The position numbers and the translations under genes were made by a program. Positions 1-11,266 of a stretch of DNA of 64,000 nucleotides are shown in pieces. A model generated the notes under the pieces. The model ran no database searches and was not told the DNA's origin. It was given only the letters and a program-made list of their open reading frames with translations. Where the stretch lies: assembly GCA_002086835.1 (NCBI GenBank), contig MVIG01000007.1, forward strand, positions 62,001-126,000. Reading direction: 5' to 3'. Source of the stretch: Mycolicibacterium porcinum (GTDB lineage: Bacteria; Actinomycetota; Actinomycetes; Mycobacteriales; Mycobacteriaceae). Numbering within the stretch: position 1 is the stretch's first letter; each line of letters begins with the position of its first letter.

Positions 1-894
1 GTCGAGCTGCCACAGTCCGTGCCGCGCCGCGTAGTGGCGGACCAATCCGGCCCGCACCACCGCGCCGTCGGGGTCGACGATCCAGCGCCCGGCCGCGGCG
101 ACGGGGCAGTCGTCGGGTTCGGCGTCGCTGATCTCCTCGCGGGTATCGAGCATGCTGGCTCGTCTGTGCACACCGGGTTCGGTCAGCCCGGGCGACCACA
201 GGCAGGCTTCCCGCACGCTACCGCCGACCGAGGTCACCTCGATCTCCCCGGCAAACCCCATCTTGGTCAGCTCGTCGAAATCGATTCCCGGAGCGCACTT
301 CACCACGAAGTCTCGTTCGCGGTAGACGTCGAGAACAGCGTCGAGCGCCGGGGTGTAGGCCCGCGGGTCGAAGCGACGCCGGCCGCCGGACCGCCGGGCC
401 GGGTCGATGATCACCACGGTGTCTCGGGTGATCGGCGCGAGCGCGTCGGCCCGGCACAACGGGACGGCGGGGCCGCCGTCATCGAGATTGTTGGCGGCCA
501 TCGCCAGGCGCACCGGATCGAGGTCGCTGCCGACCAGCTGCGCTGCGCAATCACGCAGTGCCACAAGCTCACTGCCGATCGAGCAGGTCGCGTCGTGCAC
601 CTTGGCGCCGGCCAGCCTGCGGGCGCGGTGAGCGGCTACCGGTGCGGCCGTGGCCTGTTGCAGTGCCTCATCGGTGAACAGCCACCGACCCGGGTCGTCG
701 AACTTGGCCGCGGCCCGGCGCCGCAGCTGTACGGTCTCCACCAGGATTCCGGCACGGTCACCGAATTGTGTTCGGACCGCGGCGATGTCGCCTACCAGGC
801 CGGATCCGGCGAGCCCGCGTCGACCCACCTCCGCCAGCGCCCGCTCGCCCGCCTCCGACCGCAGATACGCGACGTGTGAGAGGTCGAACGCTAC
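1..894 (-). CDS. THUMP-like / class I SAM methyltransferase domain protein, 3' end outside window (Rv3037c-like)
   Basis: The reverse strand has an open frame that runs off the left edge of the window, with about 298 codons visible. Taking base 894 as residue 1, it has a methyltransferase-like glycine motif DATCSIG at about 101-107 and a DPARR motif at about 164-168, as in the THUMP-like Rv3037c family. It lies just downstream of the next methyltransferase on the same strand, so the two are probably co-transcribed. The start is unclear. No ATG, GTG or TTG precedes the conserved N-terminus (AFDLSHVAYL), except a GTG at 969 deep inside the upstream gene. The other options are a CTG at 906 overlapping the upstream stop, or a GTG at 828 that would remove about 22 residues. 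Catalytic target unknown. Confidence 0.7.
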
Positions 895-902
895 TCCACC
901 GC

Positions 903-1904
903 TCAGGAGGGCTTTACTCCCGTGACCATCACGTTGTAGAACCAGCCCTTGGGCACAACGCGTCGCCACACGTTGGAGTCGACCCAGCTCAGCGTGGTCC
1001 AGCTGCCGAACGCGAACTTGGCCCAGCCCCAGCCCAGACGCCCGGGCGGCACCGCCGCCTCGAAGGTGCGCACCGGCCAGCCGAGCATCGCCGCGGTGAA
1101 TTCCTCACTGGCGGTACGCACTTCGACCGCGCCGGCGTTGGTGGCCATTCGCTCCAGGTCGGCGGGATCGAAGGTGTGCAGGTCCACGACGGCTTCCAGG
1201 GCCGCGGCGCGGGAGGACTCGTCGAGTTCGGCCTGGGGCCGGCGCCAGCCGCTCAGCCAGGGCAGCTTGGTCAGGTTGGTGGTGGCGTGCCAGGTCAGTG
1301 TGGACAGCTCGCGGGCGTACTTGTTGCCGACGGTGGTCGGCTCACCGGCGAAGACGAAGCGGCCGCCCGGCTTGAGCACCCGGACCACCTCGCGCAGGGA
1401 GAGCTCGACATCCGGGATGTGGTGCAGCACGGCGTGCCCGACGACCAGATCGAAGGTGTTGTCCTCGTACGGGATGCCTTCGGCGTCGGCGACCCGCCCG
1501 TCGATGTCCAGGCCGAGTGACTGACCGTTGCGGGTGGCCACCTTGACCATGCCCGGGGAAAGGTCGGTCACCGAACCGCGCCGCGCCACCCCGGACTGCA
1601 CCAGGTTGAGCAGGAAGAACCCGGTGCCACAGCCGAGCTCGAGGGCTCGGTCGTACGGCAGCTCGCGCTGCTCGGATTCGGGGACGATCGCGTCGAACCG
1701 GCCGCGGGCGTAGTCGATACACCGCTGGTCGTAGGAGATCGACCACTTCTCGTCGTAGGTCTCGGCTTCCCAGTCGTGGTAGAGCACCTGCGCGAGCTTG
1801 CTGTCATGCATCGCGGCTTCGACCTGTTCGGCCGTGGCGTGCGGGTTAGGAGTCGGCATACCGGCGATATCGGTGTCGGTGCCGGAATCCTTGATGTCAG
1901 TCAT
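903..1904 (-). CDS. class I SAM-dependent methyltransferase (Rv3038c-like)
   Basis: This 333-aa protein resembles Rv3038c (about 327 aa). It has the SAM-binding motif I LELGCGTG at residues 88-95, followed by an acidic-loop segment (VTDLSPGM) and a motif VLKPGGRFVF, as in small-molecule methyltransferases. The C-terminal part (WTTLSWVDSNVW) is conserved only in close actinobacterial homologues. It starts at an ATG 34 bp downstream of the echA17 stop and probably belongs to the same minus-strand operon. The substrate cannot be told from sequence; the family is soluble and cytoplasmic. Confidence 0.8.
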   Translation of the reverse strand: MTDIKDSGTDTDIAGMPTPNPHATAEQVEAAMHDSKLAQVLYHDWEAETYDEKWSISYDQRCIDYARGRFDAIVPESEQRELPYDRALELGCGTGFFLLNLVQSGVARRGSVTDLSPGMVKVATRNGQSLGLDIDGRVADAEGIPYEDNTFDLVVGHAVLHHIPDVELSLREVVRVLKPGGRFVFAGEPTTVGNKYARELSTLTWHATTNLTKLPWLSGWRRPQAELDESSRAAALEAVVDLHTFDPADLERMATNAGAVEVRTASEEFTAAMLGWPVRTFEAAVPPGRLGWGWAKFAFGSWTTLSWVDSNVWRRVVPKGWFYNVMVTGVKPS

Positions 1905-1938
1905 GCAGGGCAGCCTAACGGCCGGGGTGGGGTGGATG

Positions 1939-2610
1939 TCAGGGCCGGTCCACCAGTCCGTCGACGGCGGCCTTCGCCGCGGCCAATACGTCCACCGGAT
2001 GGTCCACGAACCGCCGTGCCCAGGCCAGCGCCTCGTCGTAGACGTGGTCGGGTGCCACCATCTGGTCGATCAGCCCTAGCTCCAGCGCCTCCTCGGCGCC
2101 GACGAACCGGCCGCTGAACACCAGTTCCTTGGCCTTGCTGGCGCCGATGAGCTCGGCCAGCCGCGCACCCCCGCCGGCGCGGGGCGCCAGCCCGGCCAGT
2201 ATCTCGGTCGCTCCGAATTTGACGTTGTCGCCGCTGACCCGCCAATCGGCGGCCATGGCCAGGCTCAGTCCGCTGCCCAGCGCGTAGCCGGTGATCGCGG
2301 CGACGGTGGGCTTGGGAATGGCGGCCACGGCCTCGATGCACTGCCGTAGCGCGGCGTCGGCGGCGGCTGCCTCGCCGGTGTTAAGCGTGCGCAGCTCGGG
2401 GACGTCATCGCCGGCGCAGAAGATCTCGTGCCCGCCGTAGAGGATCACCGCCGAGATGTCGGTGCGCTCGCCCAGCTCGTAGGCGGCGGCGATCACCTCG
2501 CGGTACATCTGCCGGGTCAGGGCGTTGGTGGGTGGTCGCGACAGCATCAGGGTGCCGACGCGGTCCTGCTCCGGCGTCACCCCGGTGACCGCGCTGACGA
2601 ACTCGTTCAC
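1939..2610 (-). CDS. echA17: enoyl-CoA hydratase/isomerase family protein EchA17
   Basis: This is a 223-aa crotonase-fold protein that aligns well to M. tuberculosis EchA17 (Rv3039c). The oxyanion-hole segments [11 protein letters not shown] and [19 protein letters not shown] are intact, so hydration of 2-enoyl-CoA in fatty-acid oxidation is the likely reaction. It is about 30 residues shorter than the family norm (about 254 aa). The C-terminus stops at DGLVDRP, before the last helices that normally cover a neighbouring active site in the trimer, and the next gene starts only 34 bp on, so the missing part is not nearby. Its ATG overlaps the stop of the upstream Nudix gene by 4 bp, indicating translational coupling. 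Confidence 0.85.
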   Translation of the reverse strand: MNEFVSAVTGVTPEQDRVGTLMLSRPPTNALTRQMYREVIAAAYELGERTDISAVILYGGHEIFCAGDDVPELRTLNTGEAAAADAALRQCIEAVAAIPKPTVAAITGYALGSGLSLAMAADWRVSGDNVKFGATEILAGLAPRAGGGARLAELIGASKAKELVFSGRFVGAEEALELGLIDQMVAPDHVYDEALAWARRFVDHPVDVLAAAKAAVDGLVDRP

Positions 2611-3476
2611 CGCTCGGATTCCCCGCTCCGGGGCCCGCGGCCCAGTGGCGCCCGGTGATTCCTCGCCGCGTTGTATCGCCCGCTGTCGAAGAATTCGATC
2701 TGCCAGCTGCCCTCGCCGAGGGACAGGTTTGGTTCGATGGGGACGATTTTGCGTTCACTGGCCAGCACGTCGGCGACCGAGCGGCCGGCCAGCGAATTGA
2801 GCTGCGTCCAGGTGGGCGGCAGCAGGAACGAGTTGCCCTGCTCGAAGTCGTCGAGCCCGGCCTGCGGAGTGCTCCAGAAGGCCCGGTCGGCCTCGGTGTT
2901 CTCGCCGTCGGCACGCTGCCCCTCGGGCAGTGCGCCGACGAAGAAGAAGGTGTCGTAGCGCCGGGTCCGTTCTTCTTTCGGCGTGATCCAGTTGTCCCAC
3001 GGCCGCAGCAGATCGGCGCGCAGCACCAGTTTCTCGTCCCGCAGGAAGTCCGCGAAGGACAGCGAGTGGTTGGCCAGCGCGGCGCGTGCTTCGCCGTATG
3101 CGGAGGCGTCGGACACGATGCCCGGGTCGCCTGCTCCGCTGTACGGCCCGGCGAACAGCACCCCCGACTCCTCGAAGGTCTCGCGGGCTGCGGCGCACAC
3201 CAGCGCCTCGGCCAGCCCGGTGTCCACGCCGAGCCGCTCGGCCCACCAGCCGGGTTCGGGTCCGAACCAGGCGATGTCGGCATTGCGGTCGCGGTCGTCG
3301 ACTCCCCCGCCCGGGAACACCATCACGCCGGCCACGAAGTCCATCGCCGCATGCCTGCGCATCATGAAGACTTCGATCGATTCGGCGGCGTCGCGGACCA
3401 GCATCACCGTGGCCGCGGGACGCGGCACCAGTGGGTCCGTGCCGGTCGGCTTCTCGGGCAAGCCCTCGTCGGTCAT
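2607..3476 (-). CDS. Nudix hydrolase (Rv3040c-like)
   Basis: This 289-aa protein matches Rv3040c in length and context. The N-terminal half carries an incomplete Nudix box: REx2EE is present at residues 98-103 (RETFEE, followed by SG) and a VFPGGGVD strand-loop lies near 53-60. The leading G-x5-E of the canonical box is not obvious, so the substrate specificity may be unusual (CoA-type or other nucleoside diphosphates). It sits between the ABC ATPase and echA17 genes with 4-bp overlaps on both sides, which implies one polycistronic message. A CoA-diphosphatase role would suit the echA17 neighbour, but that is inference. Confidence 0.8.
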   Translation of the reverse strand: MTDEGLPEKPTGTDPLVPRPAATVMLVRDAAESIEVFMMRRHAAMDFVAGVMVFPGGGVDDRDRNADIAWFGPEPGWWAERLGVDTGLAEALVCAAARETFEESGVLFAGPYSGAGDPGIVSDASAYGEARAALANHSLSFADFLRDEKLVLRADLLRPWDNWITPKEERTRRYDTFFFVGALPEGQRADGENTEADRAFWSTPQAGLDDFEQGNSFLLPPTWTQLNSLAGRSVADVLASERKIVPIEPNLSLGEGSWQIEFFDSGRYNAARNHRAPLGRGPRSGESER

Positions 3477-4342
3477 TCACGCCTCCTGTGCGCCGCTCGG
3501 GTCCTGGTTCGCCGGGCGAAGTAACGCCCGTCGATCACGTCCAGCGCGATCGACTGACCGAACGCCTTGGACAGGTTCTCAGCAGTCAACACCTCGGTCA
3601 GCAGACCGGACGCAACCGCCCTGCCTTCCGACAGGATCAGCGCGTGGCTGAAACCGACCGGAATCTCCTCGACATGATGGGTGACCAGCACCATGGCCGG
3701 TGCATCGGGGTCGGCAGCCAGGTCGGTCAACCGGGCCACCAGCTCCTCTCGGCCCCCGAGGTCGAGGCCCGCCGCGGGCTCGTCGAGCAGCAGCAGCTCG
3801 GGGTCGGTCATTAGAGACCGGGCGATCAGCACGCGTTTGCGTTCGCCTTCGGACAGCGTTCCGTAGGTCCGCTCCGCGAGGTGTTCGGCACCGACGCTCT
3901 CGAGCATGTCGACGGCCTGGGCGTAGTCGACATCCTCGTAGTCCTCGCGCCAGCGGCCCAGCACGGCGTACCCGGCCGACACCACGAGATCGCGCACCAC
4001 CTCGGTGTCGGGGATGCGCTGCGACAGTGCCGAACTGCTCAGGCCGACCCGGGCCCGCAGCTCGGTCATGTCGGTGCGGCCCAACCGTTCGCCGAGCACG
4101 TACGCCGTGCCCGACGACGGGTGTTCGGTGGCGGCGGCGATTCGCAGCAGTGAGGTCTTTCCGGCGCCGTTGGGGCCGATCACCACCCAGCGTTCGTCGA
4201 GTTCGACGGTCCACGTGATGGGTCCGACGAGGGTGTTGCCGCCCCGCCGCAGGCTCACCCTGGCGAAGTCGATCAACAGGTCGGGGTCGGTTCCGTCTTC
4301 GTCATCGGTGATTGTCGAGTCGGTGAATTCCCCTGAGGCCAC
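3473..4342 (-). CDS. ABC transporter ATP-binding protein (Rv3041c-like)
   Basis: This is a 289-aa single ABC domain. Walker A is GPNGAGKT at residues 56-63, the signature is LSEGERKRVLIARS, and Walker B with D-loop is LLLLDEPAAGLD, followed by the switch histidine in VTHHVEEIP. All catalytic residues are therefore present. No permease with the usual ABC fold is adjacent. The upstream gene encodes a YczE/YitT-type membrane protein that overlaps this gene by 70 bp, so the two are co-transcribed, but physical partnership is not established. Single ABC proteins of this type may also act as soluble ATPases. Confidence 0.85.
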   Translation of the reverse strand: MASGEFTDSTITDDEDGTDPDLLIDFARVSLRRGGNTLVGPITWTVELDERWVVIGPNGAGKTSLLRIAAATEHPSSGTAYVLGERLGRTDMTELRARVGLSSSALSQRIPDTEVVRDLVVSAGYAVLGRWREDYEDVDYAQAVDMLESVGAEHLAERTYGTLSEGERKRVLIARSLMTDPELLLLDEPAAGLDLGGREELVARLTDLAADPDAPAMVLVTHHVEEIPVGFSHALILSEGRAVASGLLTEVLTAENLSKAFGQSIALDVIDGRYFARRTRTRAAHRRRE

Positions 4343-4989
4343 TCGCTCATCGTAGTGACCGGTTCCCGATCCGCTCGGGCACGCCCGCCGCTGAAATCGT
4401 GGAACAACAGTGATCGCGGGGTCAGCCGCAGGAACAGCTGTACGAGCGGCCCGATCCCGAACGCGTAGACGAGCGTGCCGATCCCGACGGTGCCGCCCAT
4501 CAGCCAGCCCACGGCCAGCACGGTCGCCTCAATCCCGGTGCGCACCAGCCGCACCGACCACCCGGTACGAGCGACGAGTCCGGTCATCAGGCCGTCGCGA
4601 GGTCCGGGACCGAGGCCGGCGCCGATGTAGAGCACGGTGCTGATGGCGTTGAGCACGACGGCGCCGATCATCATCGCGATGCGCACCGGCATCGCCGACG
4701 GGGCGGGCAGCACCGCGAGGGTGGCGTCGACGGTGACCGCGATGACGATGACGTTGGCGACGGTCCCGATTCCTGGCCGGTTCCGCAGCGGGATCCAGGC
4801 CAGCAGGACGACGACGCCGACGACGGCCGAGGCCGCACCGAGCGACAGCGGGGTGTGCCGGGTCAGGCCCTGGTGGAACACGTCCCACGGATCGAGGCCG
4901 AGACCGGCGCGCACCATCATCGCCATCGACGTGCCGTAGCCGCACAGGCCGATCAGAAGCAGGGCGCCGCGGGTGAACGCCGCCTTCAT
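4273..4989 (-). CDS. YczE/YitT-family (DUF161-like) membrane protein
   Basis: This 238-aa integral membrane protein has about five or six hydrophobic helices (ALLLIGLCGYG, ASAVVGVVVLLAWIPL, VIVIAVTVDATLAVL, MMIGAVVLNAIST and others). The loop GLGLDPWDVFHQGL is typical of the YczE family. In other bacteria this family is often divergent from a MocR-type PLP-dependent regulator (YczR), and the same arrangement occurs here with the gene at 5197. The last 40 residues (RADREPVTTMSEWPQ onward) are hydrophilic and overlap the start of the ABC gene by 70 bp, so the C-terminal tail is probably a lineage-specific extension. Transport substrate unknown. Confidence 0.75.
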   Translation of the reverse strand: MKAAFTRGALLLIGLCGYGTSMAMMVRAGLGLDPWDVFHQGLTRHTPLSLGAASAVVGVVVLLAWIPLRNRPGIGTVANVIVIAVTVDATLAVLPAPSAMPVRIAMMIGAVVLNAISTVLYIGAGLGPGPRDGLMTGLVARTGWSVRLVRTGIEATVLAVGWLMGGTVGIGTLVYAFGIGPLVQLFLRLTPRSLLFHDFSGGRARADREPVTTMSEWPQGNSPTRQSPMTKTEPTPTC

Positions 4990-5132
4990 GCGTGGTCGGG
5001 GAATCGGACGCGGATGGCGTCGAGCTCGCTACGCACCCGGCGGGCGTCCACATCGCAGTCACCGGCGTAGTTGCCGGTGTCGTACACGCGGCGGAGATTC
5101 TCCGCCAATCGGGAAATCCAGTTCCGTGCCAT
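4986..5132 (-). CDS. small conserved protein (48 aa) upstream of the YczE-like gene
   Basis: A 48-codon frame begins with ATG at 5132 (MARNWISRLAENLRRVYDT) and ends DAIRVRFPDHA, with its TGA overlapping the ATG of the membrane-protein gene (4-bp ATGA overlap). It is rich in Arg and Asp, has no membrane segment, and codon use looks genuine. A longer in-frame extension to 5258 runs across the divergent promoter and into the MocR gene, so it is unlikely. Function unknown; the tight coupling suggests it accompanies the membrane protein. Confidence 0.55.
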   Translation of the reverse strand: MARNWISRLAENLRRVYDTGNYAGDCDVDARRVRSELDAIRVRFPDHA

Positions 5133-5196
5133 GCAGCCATGATCTCGGGGATGTGGCTTGCTCATCAATATCCAGTTGGCACATACTGGCCTTATT

Positions 5197-6636
5197 ATGT
5201 CGATGGATATGGCCGCACGAGCCCTCGATGTGGACCTTCTGACCCGCGAGCTGGGCAACTGGCGTACCTCCAGCCAGAGTGGCCCCGCCTATCTCGGCCT
5301 GGCAGATGCCATCCGGCTGCTGATCGTGGACGGCCGGGTGCCCGTGGGGTCGCGCATTCCCAGCGAGCGGGCACTGGCCGAATCGCTGCGGGTATCGCGC
5401 ACCACGGTCACGGCAGCCTTCGCCCAGCTGCGCGAGGACGGTTACCTGCACGCCCGGCGCGGTGCCCGCAGCGTCACCGCCCTGCCCGCGGCCGGCCACA
5501 TCGAGCCCGCCGCCACGACGCCGACGGTCAGCCTGGCCGCCGCCGCGCTGTCCGCGCCCGGCACCGCCGTGCTGGAGGCATTCGCCGACGCCGCCCGCGA
5601 CATCGCGCCGTACCTGCGCGAGCCCGGTCACGAGCTGATGGGCGTCGGACCGCTGCGCTCCGCGATCGCCGAAAGATATTGCCGCAGAGGACTGCCCACC
5701 GATCCGAGTCAGATCATGGTGACCAGCGGAGCGCAGCACGCGATCGGGCTCATCCTGGCCAGCCACACCCAGCCCGGCGACCGGGTGCTCGTCGAGCAAC
5801 CCACCTATCACGGTGCGTTGTCGGCCATCTCGACCGCGGGAGCGCGCGCGGTACCGGTCGCGCTCGCCGAGGACGGCTGGGAACTCGACGCGGTGCAGGC
5901 CGCGCTGCGCCAGCTCGCACCGAGTCTGGCCTATCTGGTTCCCGACAGCCACAACCCGACCGGGTTCACCATGCCCACCGCGGAACGAAAGCGGTTGGGG
6001 CAGATCATCTCCGACACCCGCACCCGCACCATTGTCGACGAGTCCATCGTGGACATGTGGATCGACGAGGCGCCGCCCGAGCCGCTGGCGGCTTCGGTGC
6101 CCCGCACCGATCTGGTGCTGACCATCGGCTCGATGTCGAAATCGTTCTGGGGCGGTCTGCGCGTCGGCTGGATTCGCGCCGAGCGCGGCACCCTGGCCAC
6201 CATCGCCGCGATCCGGCCTTCGGTGGACCTCGGTACCCCGATCCTCGAACAGCTCGCCGCGGCGAAACTGCTGGCGATGCGCGGCGAGGTGCTGCCGGAA
6301 CGGCGCGAGATCATCCGTGCCCGTCGCGAGTTCCTGGTGGCACTGCTGGCGCGTGAGCTTCCGGACTGGCAGCCCGGGCACGGCCGCGGCGGGATGTCGT
6401 TGTGGGTGAAGCTGCCGGCGCCGATGAGCACGGCGTTGTCGGCGGCCGCGATGCGGCTGGGTCTGGATGTGCCCGCGGGTCCGCGATTCGGCGTGGACGG
6501 CACGCTGGAGCGGTTCATCCGGCTGCCCTACGCGCTGCCCGAGCCCGAACTCGAAGAGGCCGTGCAACTGCTGGTGCGGGCCTGGCACAGCATCACCGGC
6601 ACGCTCAGCGCGCAACCGCAGACGCTGGTGGTCTGA
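5197..6636 (+). CDS. MocR-type PLP-dependent transcriptional regulator (GntR HTH + aminotransferase fold)
   Basis: This 479-aa protein has an N-terminal GntR winged helix (residues about 32-95: PSERALAESLRVSRTTV, LREDGYLHARRGARS) fused to a fold-type I aminotransferase domain. The PLP lysine is K315 in SMSKSFWGG. The cofactor-binding DSHNPTG (250-256) and TIVDES (about 278-283) segments are present. It is read away from the YczE-like membrane gene, which is the usual MocR/YczR gene pairing, so it probably senses a PLP-amino compound and controls that divergent gene. The ATG at 5197 was chosen over a TTG at 5158 because the latter adds 13 non-conserved residues and would overlap the promoter region. 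Confidence 0.85.
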   Translation: MSMDMAARALDVDLLTRELGNWRTSSQSGPAYLGLADAIRLLIVDGRVPVGSRIPSERALAESLRVSRTTVTAAFAQLREDGYLHARRGARSVTALPAAGHIEPAATTPTVSLAAAALSAPGTAVLEAFADAARDIAPYLREPGHELMGVGPLRSAIAERYCRRGLPTDPSQIMVTSGAQHAIGLILASHTQPGDRVLVEQPTYHGALSAISTAGARAVPVALAEDGWELDAVQAALRQLAPSLAYLVPDSHNPTGFTMPTAERKRLGQIISDTRTRTIVDESIVDMWIDEAPPEPLAASVPRTDLVLTIGSMSKSFWGGLRVGWIRAERGTLATIAAIRPSVDLGTPILEQLAAAKLLAMRGEVLPERREIIRARREFLVALLARELPDWQPGHGRGGMSLWVKLPAPMSTALSAAAMRLGLDVPAGPRFGVDGTLERFIRLPYALPEPELEEAVQLLVRAWHSITGTLSAQPQTLVV

Positions 6637-6645
6637 ACGGCAGCG

Positions 6646-6954
6646 CTACGGCTGCTGCGACATCGCGTAGCAGGTGCTGTAGTGCTCGATGGTGCACGGA
6701 ATCCCGTTCACCGTCGGCAGCTGGCCCGGCTGGTTCGTGATATTGGTTCCCCCGGCGCTGGGCGCCATGACCGGCGGTGCCACCGCACCCATCCCGCCAC
6801 CGGACGACCCGGCTACGCACACGCCCTCGAACTTGGTCTGCACGGTGCCCGACGGGCATCGCTTGGCCTCGGCGGGAGCCGCGACTGCCAACTGGCCAAG
6901 GACTGCCGCCACGGCGAACGCGCCAACCACGACTGTGTGCTTCAGGTTCGCCAT
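6646..6954 (-). CDS. small secreted protein, unknown function
   Basis: The predicted product has 102 aa and starts at the ATG at 6954; a GTG three codons earlier is possible. A clear Sec signal peptide (HTVVVGAFAVAAVLGQLAVAAPAEA) is followed by a mature chain of about 75 residues with four cysteines (RCPSG, GVCVAG, IPCTIE, STCYAM) and a Gly/Pro-rich middle. This suggests a small disulfide-bonded exported protein. It converges on the MocR gene, with only 9 bp between the two stops. No family recognised. Confidence 0.7.
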   Translation of the reverse strand: MANLKHTVVVGAFAVAAVLGQLAVAAPAEAKRCPSGTVQTKFEGVCVAGSSGGGMGAVAPPVMAPSAGGTNITNQPGQLPTVNGIPCTIEHYSTCYAMSQQP

Positions 6955-7001
6955 GTCCCCCACCCTACTTCAGGGCCCGCGCCCGCTCAGCGGTAGCGGC
7001 G

Positions 7002-10064
<3,063 letters not shown>

Positions 10065-10180
10065 CTAACGCTCCCGGCGGTCTGCCCGCCCCTGGGTCCT
10101 ACAAACTGTCGTACTGCGTGGCGGACTGGCGCCACATCTTTCGGCTGCGAGGTCCTGACCAGCGACGAAGCAGTGAATGT

Positions 10181-10186
10181 TACGGT
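10181..10186 (+). promoter_or_regulatory. -10 hexamer of leaderless fecB
   Basis: TACGGT fits the mycobacterial TANNNT -10 consensus and ends 6 bases before the GTG start of fecB, with no Shine-Dalgarno sequence between. This spacing predicts transcription starting at or next to the start codon, i.e. a leaderless message. Confidence 0.5.
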
Positions 10187-10192
10187 CGCCCG

Positions 10193-11266
10193 GTGCTGAC
10201 CAACCGACCCCGCGCCGCAGTCGCGGTGATCGCCGCGGCCGCGACCCTCGCCAGTGGGTGCGGTTCCGCCGAGCAGACGCAGCAGGCGCAGACGTCGATG
10301 ACGACCAGCGTCACCAAGATCGCCGACGCCGGTGTGCTGGGTAATCAGCGCCGCCCCGACGAATCCTGCGCGGCCGAGCCGGCCGCCGCCGATCAGTCGG
10401 CGCGGGAGGTCCGCAATGCGCGGGCCGAGGGTGCGGACATCCCGGAGTCGACCGAGGTGCGCGGCGACCCGCAGCGGATCGTCGCGCTGTCGGGCGACCA
10501 ACTGGATGCGCTGTGCGCGCTGGGCCTGCAGTCCCGCATCGTGGCGGCCGCGCTTCCGGACGGTTCGTCCGAGCAGCCGTCGTATCTGGGTGCCGTCGTG
10601 CACGGGGTCGCCCCGGCGGGTTCGCGGACGACGCCGGACCTCGATGCCATCAAGGCGGCCAACCCGGAGCTGATTCTGGGTTCGGCGGCCATCACGCCGT
10701 CCTCTTTCGGTGCGCTGTCGGCGATCGCCCCGACCGTGTTCACCGGGGCACCGGGCGCCGGGTGGCGCGACACGTTGCGCGCGGTGGGTGAGGCGACCGG
10801 CCGCGGGGACGCCGCGGCCGATCTGATCGCGAGGTTCGACGACGCCGCCCGCGACACCGGGGCGCAGAACGACGCCGCACACTTCCAGGCCTCGGTGGTG
10901 CAGCTGACCGAGAACACTGTCCGGGTGTACGGCGCCGACACCTTCCCCGGCAGCGTGCTGGCCGCGGTCGGATTGGATCGCCCTGCCGCGCAACGGTTTA
11001 CCGACAAGCCCTACCAGGAGCTCAGCACCACCGACGCCGATTACCGGATTGCCGACGCAGACATCGTCTACGTCTCGTTCGCGTCGGCCGCGGCCAAGGA
11101 CAAAGCACCCAAGATTCTGGAGAGCCCAGCCTGGCGAGCCCTGTCGGCGACCAAGGACAACCGGGTGTTCGTGGTGAACAACGAGGTCTGGCAGACCGGG
11201 CAGAACATCGTGGCCGCCCGCGGCATCCTCGATGACCTGCGCTGGGTGAACGCCCCGATCAACTGA
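10193..11266 (+). CDS. fecB: FecB, ABC-type iron/siderophore substrate-binding lipoprotein
   Basis: This 357-aa protein matches Rv3044. It has a lipoprotein signal peptide with lipobox LASGC near residues 19-23, then a class III periplasmic-binding fold (REVRNARAEG, RIVALSGDQLDALCALG, LDAIKAANPELILGS, YRIADADIVYVSF). FecB has been linked to siderophore (carboxymycobactin/heme) binding in mycobacteria. The GTG at 10193 gives a correct signal peptide. The frame is open further upstream to 9977, but that part lies in the ctaD promoter region. No iron box (IdeR type) was recognised in the divergent region. Confidence 0.88.
   Translation: MLTNRPRAAVAVIAAAATLASGCGSAEQTQQAQTSMTTSVTKIADAGVLGNQRRPDESCAAEPAAADQSAREVRNARAEGADIPESTEVRGDPQRIVALSGDQLDALCALGLQSRIVAAALPDGSSEQPSYLGAVVHGVAPAGSRTTPDLDAIKAANPELILGSAAITPSSFGALSAIAPTVFTGAPGAGWRDTLRAVGEATGRGDAAADLIARFDDAARDTGAQNDAAHFQASVVQLTENTVRVYGADTFPGSVLAAVGLDRPAAQRFTDKPYQELSTTDADYRIADADIVYVSFASAAAKDKAPKILESPAWRALSATKDNRVFVVNNEVWQTGQNIVAARGILDDLRWVNAPIN

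Noticed and set aside
19..879. Plus-strand 286-codon open frame
   Set aside because: It is the complement of the minus-strand methyltransferase-type gene; low-complexity Gly/Arg/Asp composition and no family resemblance.
5059..6615. Minus-strand 518-codon frame opposite the MocR gene
   Set aside because: Shadow of the regulator; composition artificial and no motif.
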